Source of the DNA: an uncultured Bacteroidota bacterium
Lineage (GTDB): Bacteria > Bacteroidota > Bacteroidia > Bacteroidales > SZUA-534
DNA: 6,490 nucleotides
NCBI GenBank assembly: GCA_937885735.1
Contig: CALABN010000195.1
Span: forward strand, 1 to 6,490
Direction: 5' to 3'
Shown here: positions 3,465 through 6,490 of the stretch, in pieces
Layout: the number at the start of each line of letters is the position of its first letter
Numbering within the stretch: position 1 is the first letter of the stretch
Notes under the pieces: generated by a model
What the model saw: the letters and a program-made list of their open reading frames with translations, nothing else
Database searches by the model: none
Told to the model about the DNA's origin: nothing
Translations under genes and position numbers: made by a program

Positions 3465-6179
3465 TTGGGAACATTGGGTCACAAAAAAATAAAACTTTTA
3501 TTGTTTTTGGCATTTATTGTCAATCAAGCCATTGCACAAAACAGGCTTGATTCAATTGCTAAATTCGATTGTCAAGGCTGTCCGCTTACCACGTTCATTG
3601 AGCGAGCCGAGTCGGAAAGCGACATACACTTTTATTATAAAGATGCATGGATAAACAGCATCAACATTCCAACCGCCACCAAAGGCAAGTCATACAAATG
3701 GATAATTGACAAGGCAATAGCAAGTTACGGCCTCACCTACATCATTTTCCAGAACCGTAGCATCATCTTCATCCCAAAGGATTTTGTTGTCGATAACGAC
3801 CAGTTGACCGAAGGAATGGTCGACTACATAAAGGTGATTGGCAACATTATGGAAAAAGGCAAATACAAGTTGAACAAGGTTGAAGGCATAGTGCGTGACG
3901 GCAAGGACGACGAGCCTATTGCTGGTGCCGTGGTACAGGACAAGGCGCACAATCTGGCCACCACCACCGACTTCGAAGGCCATTACTCGCTGATGATGCC
4001 TGCCGGAAGGACCGAACTTGAGTTCTCATTTGTCGGTCTTGAGACAGAATATGTAAAGGTCGACGTGTTGAGCCCTGGCAAACTCGACGTCAATCTAATG
4101 GAAGCGTCTATTGCACTCGAAGGCGTGACAGTGACCGCAACTGGTGGCAAGAACCAAGTCAACCGCACCCAAATGGGCGTTGAAGCCCTTGACATGCAGA
4201 CAATGAAGAAACTGCCAGTGCTTATGGGCGAAGCCGACATTGTAAGGACAATGACACTCATGCCTGGCGTCCAGACCATGGGTGAAATGTCGAGCGGTTT
4301 CAATGTTCGTGGCGGCAATGTCGACCAAAACCTGATTCTGCTGAACGAGGTGCCTGTCTATAACACCTCGCACATGTTCGGTCTGTTCTCTACATTCCTG
4401 CCTAACGCCATTGGCGGTGTTGAATTGTACAAGAGTTCACAACCTGCCGAATTCGGCAACCGCGTGGCTTCAGTAATGGACATAAGGTTGAAAAACGCCG
4501 ACACCACAAAGTTTCACGGCAATGCAGGAATCGGCATTCTCAACGGACATCTTTTTATAGAGTCACCTATTAATAATAAGTGTAGTTTCTACGTTGGCGG
4601 GCGTGCCACATATTCAAACTGGATTCTGCACAAAATGCACAATGTCAACATCAAACACAGCTCCACCAATTTCAACGACTTGATTGCCAAAGTTGATTTC
4701 CATCTAAACCGCAAGCATAATCTTGAAATTTTCGGCTACCGCGGTTACGACTTCTTCAACTACAACAGTTTGGATGAATATGACTACACTTCGCAAATGG
4801 CGGGAATGAACTACAGGTGGATGCCATCACACGACAAGCAACTTAAGTTCTCGGCCTCCTACTCCGACTATGATGCCAATCTGGCCGAAATAAGCCAGGA
4901 ATCGCTTGCCAACAACGTCGAGACAGGCATCACTCACTTGAGAGGCAAAGGCGAATTCATTATCGACATTCTAAATCACAACATTACATGTGGCATAGAA
5001 GCCAATCATCTTTCAATAAATCCAGGAAAACAGACGGCATACAGTAACAAGTCGTCAGTAAAACCAAAGGAAATAGACAACGAGAAAGGTCTTGAATTTG
5101 CCGGATTCCTGTCTGATGACCATATAATCAGCAATGCCCTAAGCATATCTTTAGGTATTAGATACTCATGGTTCAGCAAGTTAGGCGAATGTACCGAAAA
5201 CACTTACGACGACAACAAGACTCGAGACGACAAGTCGGTATTAGCCAGCACAACATATAAAAAAGGCGAACTGGTCAAGCCTTACCAAGGAATAGAGCCA
5301 CGTGTAGGACTTCGGTACAAGATCAACCCAATAAGTTCCATTAAAATGTCATATAGCCTGACGCGCCAGTATCAACAACTTATCAGCGGAAGCACATCGG
5401 CAATGCCAACCGATTACTGGAAACTGGCCGACGGTAACATAAAGCCCCTGTCCTGCCAGCAAGTGTCGGTGGGCTATTTTGCCACTGTATTCAACGACAG
5501 GCTCGACATTTCTGCCGAACTATACTACAAAACCACCAAGAACCAACTCGACTATAAGAATGGTGCCAAACTGACCGTGAATTCTGCAGTTGAGCAATGC
5601 CTACTTTCCGGACAAGCCCGTTCATACGGAATGGAACTAATGCTTAGGAAGAATGTCGGCCGCTTTACAGGCTGGATAAGTTACACATTGTCGAAGACTG
5701 AGATGAAAGTCAACAGCTCTTTTGACGAGGAAAAAATTAACGGAGGCAAATACTATAACGCCAACACCCACCACTTGCACGATTTGAGTGTGACTTCCAG
5801 TTATCAGCTGACACGACGCTGGAATGCCTCAGCCAACTTCGTACTCACAAGCGGACGGCCTGTTACATTGCCAGAATACAACTACGTTATACAGGGTATG
5901 GAGATTGTCCATTATTCCGACCGCAACAAATACAGCCTACCTGCATATCATCGTCTTGACCTGTCAGTGACATACGACGGCTCACTCAACAAACGCCAAA
6001 AAGTACATCCTAGCCTGACTTTTGCCTTATACAACGCTTACGGGCACAAAAATGTATATTCAGTCTTCTATAAAAAAGATGTTCCATCAGAACTCAACAA
6101 TTACCACACCTATGCTTTATACAAACTGGCAATCATAGGTGCACCTATTCCGTCAATCACCCTTAATCTCCAATTTTAA
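3465..6179 (+). CDS. TonB-dependent outer-membrane receptor with STN and carboxypeptidase-like N-terminal domains
   Basis: Predicted outer-membrane active transporter for an unknown ligand, energised by TonB-ExbBD. In the 904-residue frame: signal peptide about 1-24 (KKIKLLLFLAFIVNQAIA, cleavage before Q25); STN (secretin/TonB N-terminal) domain about 33-106; carboxypeptidase-D-regulatory-like domain about 138-213 (VEGIVRDGKDDEPIAGA, TTTDFEGHYSL); plug about 240-345 (GVQTMGEMSSGFNVRGGNVD, GGVELYKSSQPAEFGNRVASV); then a beta-barrel ending in Phe904, the usual aromatic C-terminus for BAM assembly. There is no ATG at the 5' end: an in-frame TGA at 3459 leaves only TTG at 3465 or TTG at 3474, and the latter gives MGHKKIKLLLFLAF, a more compact signal peptide. 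An STN domain often marks receptors that signal to a FecR/ECF sigma pair; none is in the window. A DUF4249-type lipoprotein gene follows after 2 nt. A CxxC (Cys36, Cys39) sits at the start of the STN domain. Confidence 0.95.
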   Translation: MGTLGHKKIKLLLFLAFIVNQAIAQNRLDSIAKFDCQGCPLTTFIERAESESDIHFYYKDAWINSINIPTATKGKSYKWIIDKAIASYGLTYIIFQNRSIIFIPKDFVVDNDQLTEGMVDYIKVIGNIMEKGKYKLNKVEGIVRDGKDDEPIAGAVVQDKAHNLATTTDFEGHYSLMMPAGRTELEFSFVGLETEYVKVDVLSPGKLDVNLMEASIALEGVTVTATGGKNQVNRTQMGVEALDMQTMKKLPVLMGEADIVRTMTLMPGVQTMGEMSSGFNVRGGNVDQNLILLNEVPVYNTSHMFGLFSTFLPNAIGGVELYKSSQPAEFGNRVASVMDIRLKNADTTKFHGNAGIGILNGHLFIESPINNKCSFYVGGRATYSNWILHKMHNVNIKHSSTNFNDLIAKVDFHLNRKHNLEIFGYRGYDFFNYNSLDEYDYTSQMAGMNYRWMPSHDKQLKFSASYSDYDANLAEISQESLANNVETGITHLRGKGEFIIDILNHNITCGIEANHLSINPGKQTAYSNKSSVKPKEIDNEKGLEFAGFLSDDHIISNALSISLGIRYSWFSKLGECTENTYDDNKTRDDKSVLASTTYKKGELVKPYQGIEPRVGLRYKINPISSIKMSYSLTRQYQQLISGSTSAMPTDYWKLADGNIKPLSCQQVSVGYFATVFNDRLDISAELYYKTTKNQLDYKNGAKLTVNSAVEQCLLSGQARSYGMELMLRKNVGRFTGWISYTLSKTEMKVNSSFDEEKINGGKYYNANTHHLHDLSVTSSYQLTRRWNASANFVLTSGRPVTLPEYNYVIQGMEIVHYSDRNKYSLPAYHRLDLSVTYDGSLNKRQKVHPSLTFALYNAYGHKNVYSVFYKKDVPSELNNYHTYALYKLAIIGAPIPSITLNLQF

Positions 6180-6181
6180 CA

Positions 6182-6421
6182 ATGAAACGCTTATATTTAT
6201 TGTTGACACTGATGTTTGTCTGTTGTGAGGAATACTACGAGCCAAACATAGAAAAACAAGAAACAGCATATGTATTCGATGCATTGATTACAGACCAGCC
6301 AGGCCCATACCATATTAGAATAACTAAAACAAACGGCTATAGCAACGATACAATGGATGTTATAGAAGACGCCTATGTTGGTGTAAAATGTAATGACGGC
6401 AATTACTATCCATTCTCATAA
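6182..6421 (+). pseudogene. DUF4249-like surface lipoprotein, truncated (probable frameshift)
   Basis: MKRLYLLLTLMFVCCEEYYEP is a lipoprotein signal; Cys15, followed by EE, is the likely lipidated residue. VFDALITDQPGPYHIRITKT (31-50) and VIEDAYVGVKCNDGNYY (60-76) match the N-terminal half-pattern of DUF4249 proteins, the family usually encoded right after this kind of TonB receptor in Bacteroidota; their function is not established. It starts 2 nt after the receptor stop, so the two are co-transcribed. The frame stops at TAA 6419-6421 after 79 residues, while family members have roughly 250-400. A different frame (ATG at 6424, open to the window edge, MNLKSLGVKNVICKAHDE) may be the continuation after a single-base indel. 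If so the gene is broken or holds a sequencing error; if not, it is a very short family member followed by a new ORF. Confidence 0.72.
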
Positions 6422-6490
6422 CAATGAACCTTAAATCTCTCGGCGTAAAGAACGTAATATGTAAGGCACACGACGAAACTCACCGCGAGA

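Noticed and set aside
3690..4373. Several 90-110 codon minus-strand frames inside the TonB receptor gene
   Set aside because: Antisense shadows of a well-supported coding frame; none has a plausible domain or its own start region.

Overview
The window looks like a chromosomal segment of a member of the Bacteroidota, most likely Bacteroidales. The reasons are a TonB-dependent receptor with N-terminal STN and carboxypeptidase-like modules followed by a DUF4249-type lipoprotein, a TAnnTTTG-type promoter, A/T-rich start regions with no clear Shine-Dalgarno, and a Bacteroidota-style prephenate dehydratase. No genus is claimed. No tRNA, rRNA or CRISPR array was seen.

Left end (1-602). A remnant of an IS3-family insertion sequence (3' end of the transposase plus a strong hairpin) is fused to the first ~55-60 codons of tyrA (prephenate dehydrogenase). 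The fusion falls in a stretch of about 17 bp that reads plausibly in both genes. The rest of tyrA is absent, so tyrA is broken here, or the contig is chimeric.

Phe/Tyr region (603-1575, minus strand). pheA is preceded by what looks like a complete ribosome-mediated attenuator: a TACATTTG promoter element, a 17-residue leader peptide MLNIASYFAYYFYYFGK (8 of 9 consecutive residues are Tyr or Phe), an upstream stem, a GCGGGG antiterminator segment, and a GC-rich intrinsic terminator ending just before the pheA start. The order promoter - leader - terminator - pheA - tyrA suggests control by both charged tRNA-Phe and tRNA-Tyr. This is the most interesting feature of the window.

Gene-free interval (1576-2159). 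It holds two near-identical intrinsic terminators 311 bp apart, two tandem long palindromes built from four copies of one 11-mer, and an A/T-rich heptamer-like repeat next to the galM stop codon.

galM (2160-3179, minus strand) is an intact aldose 1-epimerase with all expected catalytic residues. A 285-bp divergent intergenic region separates it from an outer-membrane operon on the plus strand (3465 to the window end): a 904-residue STN/carboxypeptidase-like/plug/barrel TonB-dependent receptor, then, 2 nt later, a DUF4249-like lipoprotein. The lipoprotein stops after 79 residues, probably through a frameshift, while another frame stays open to the window edge.
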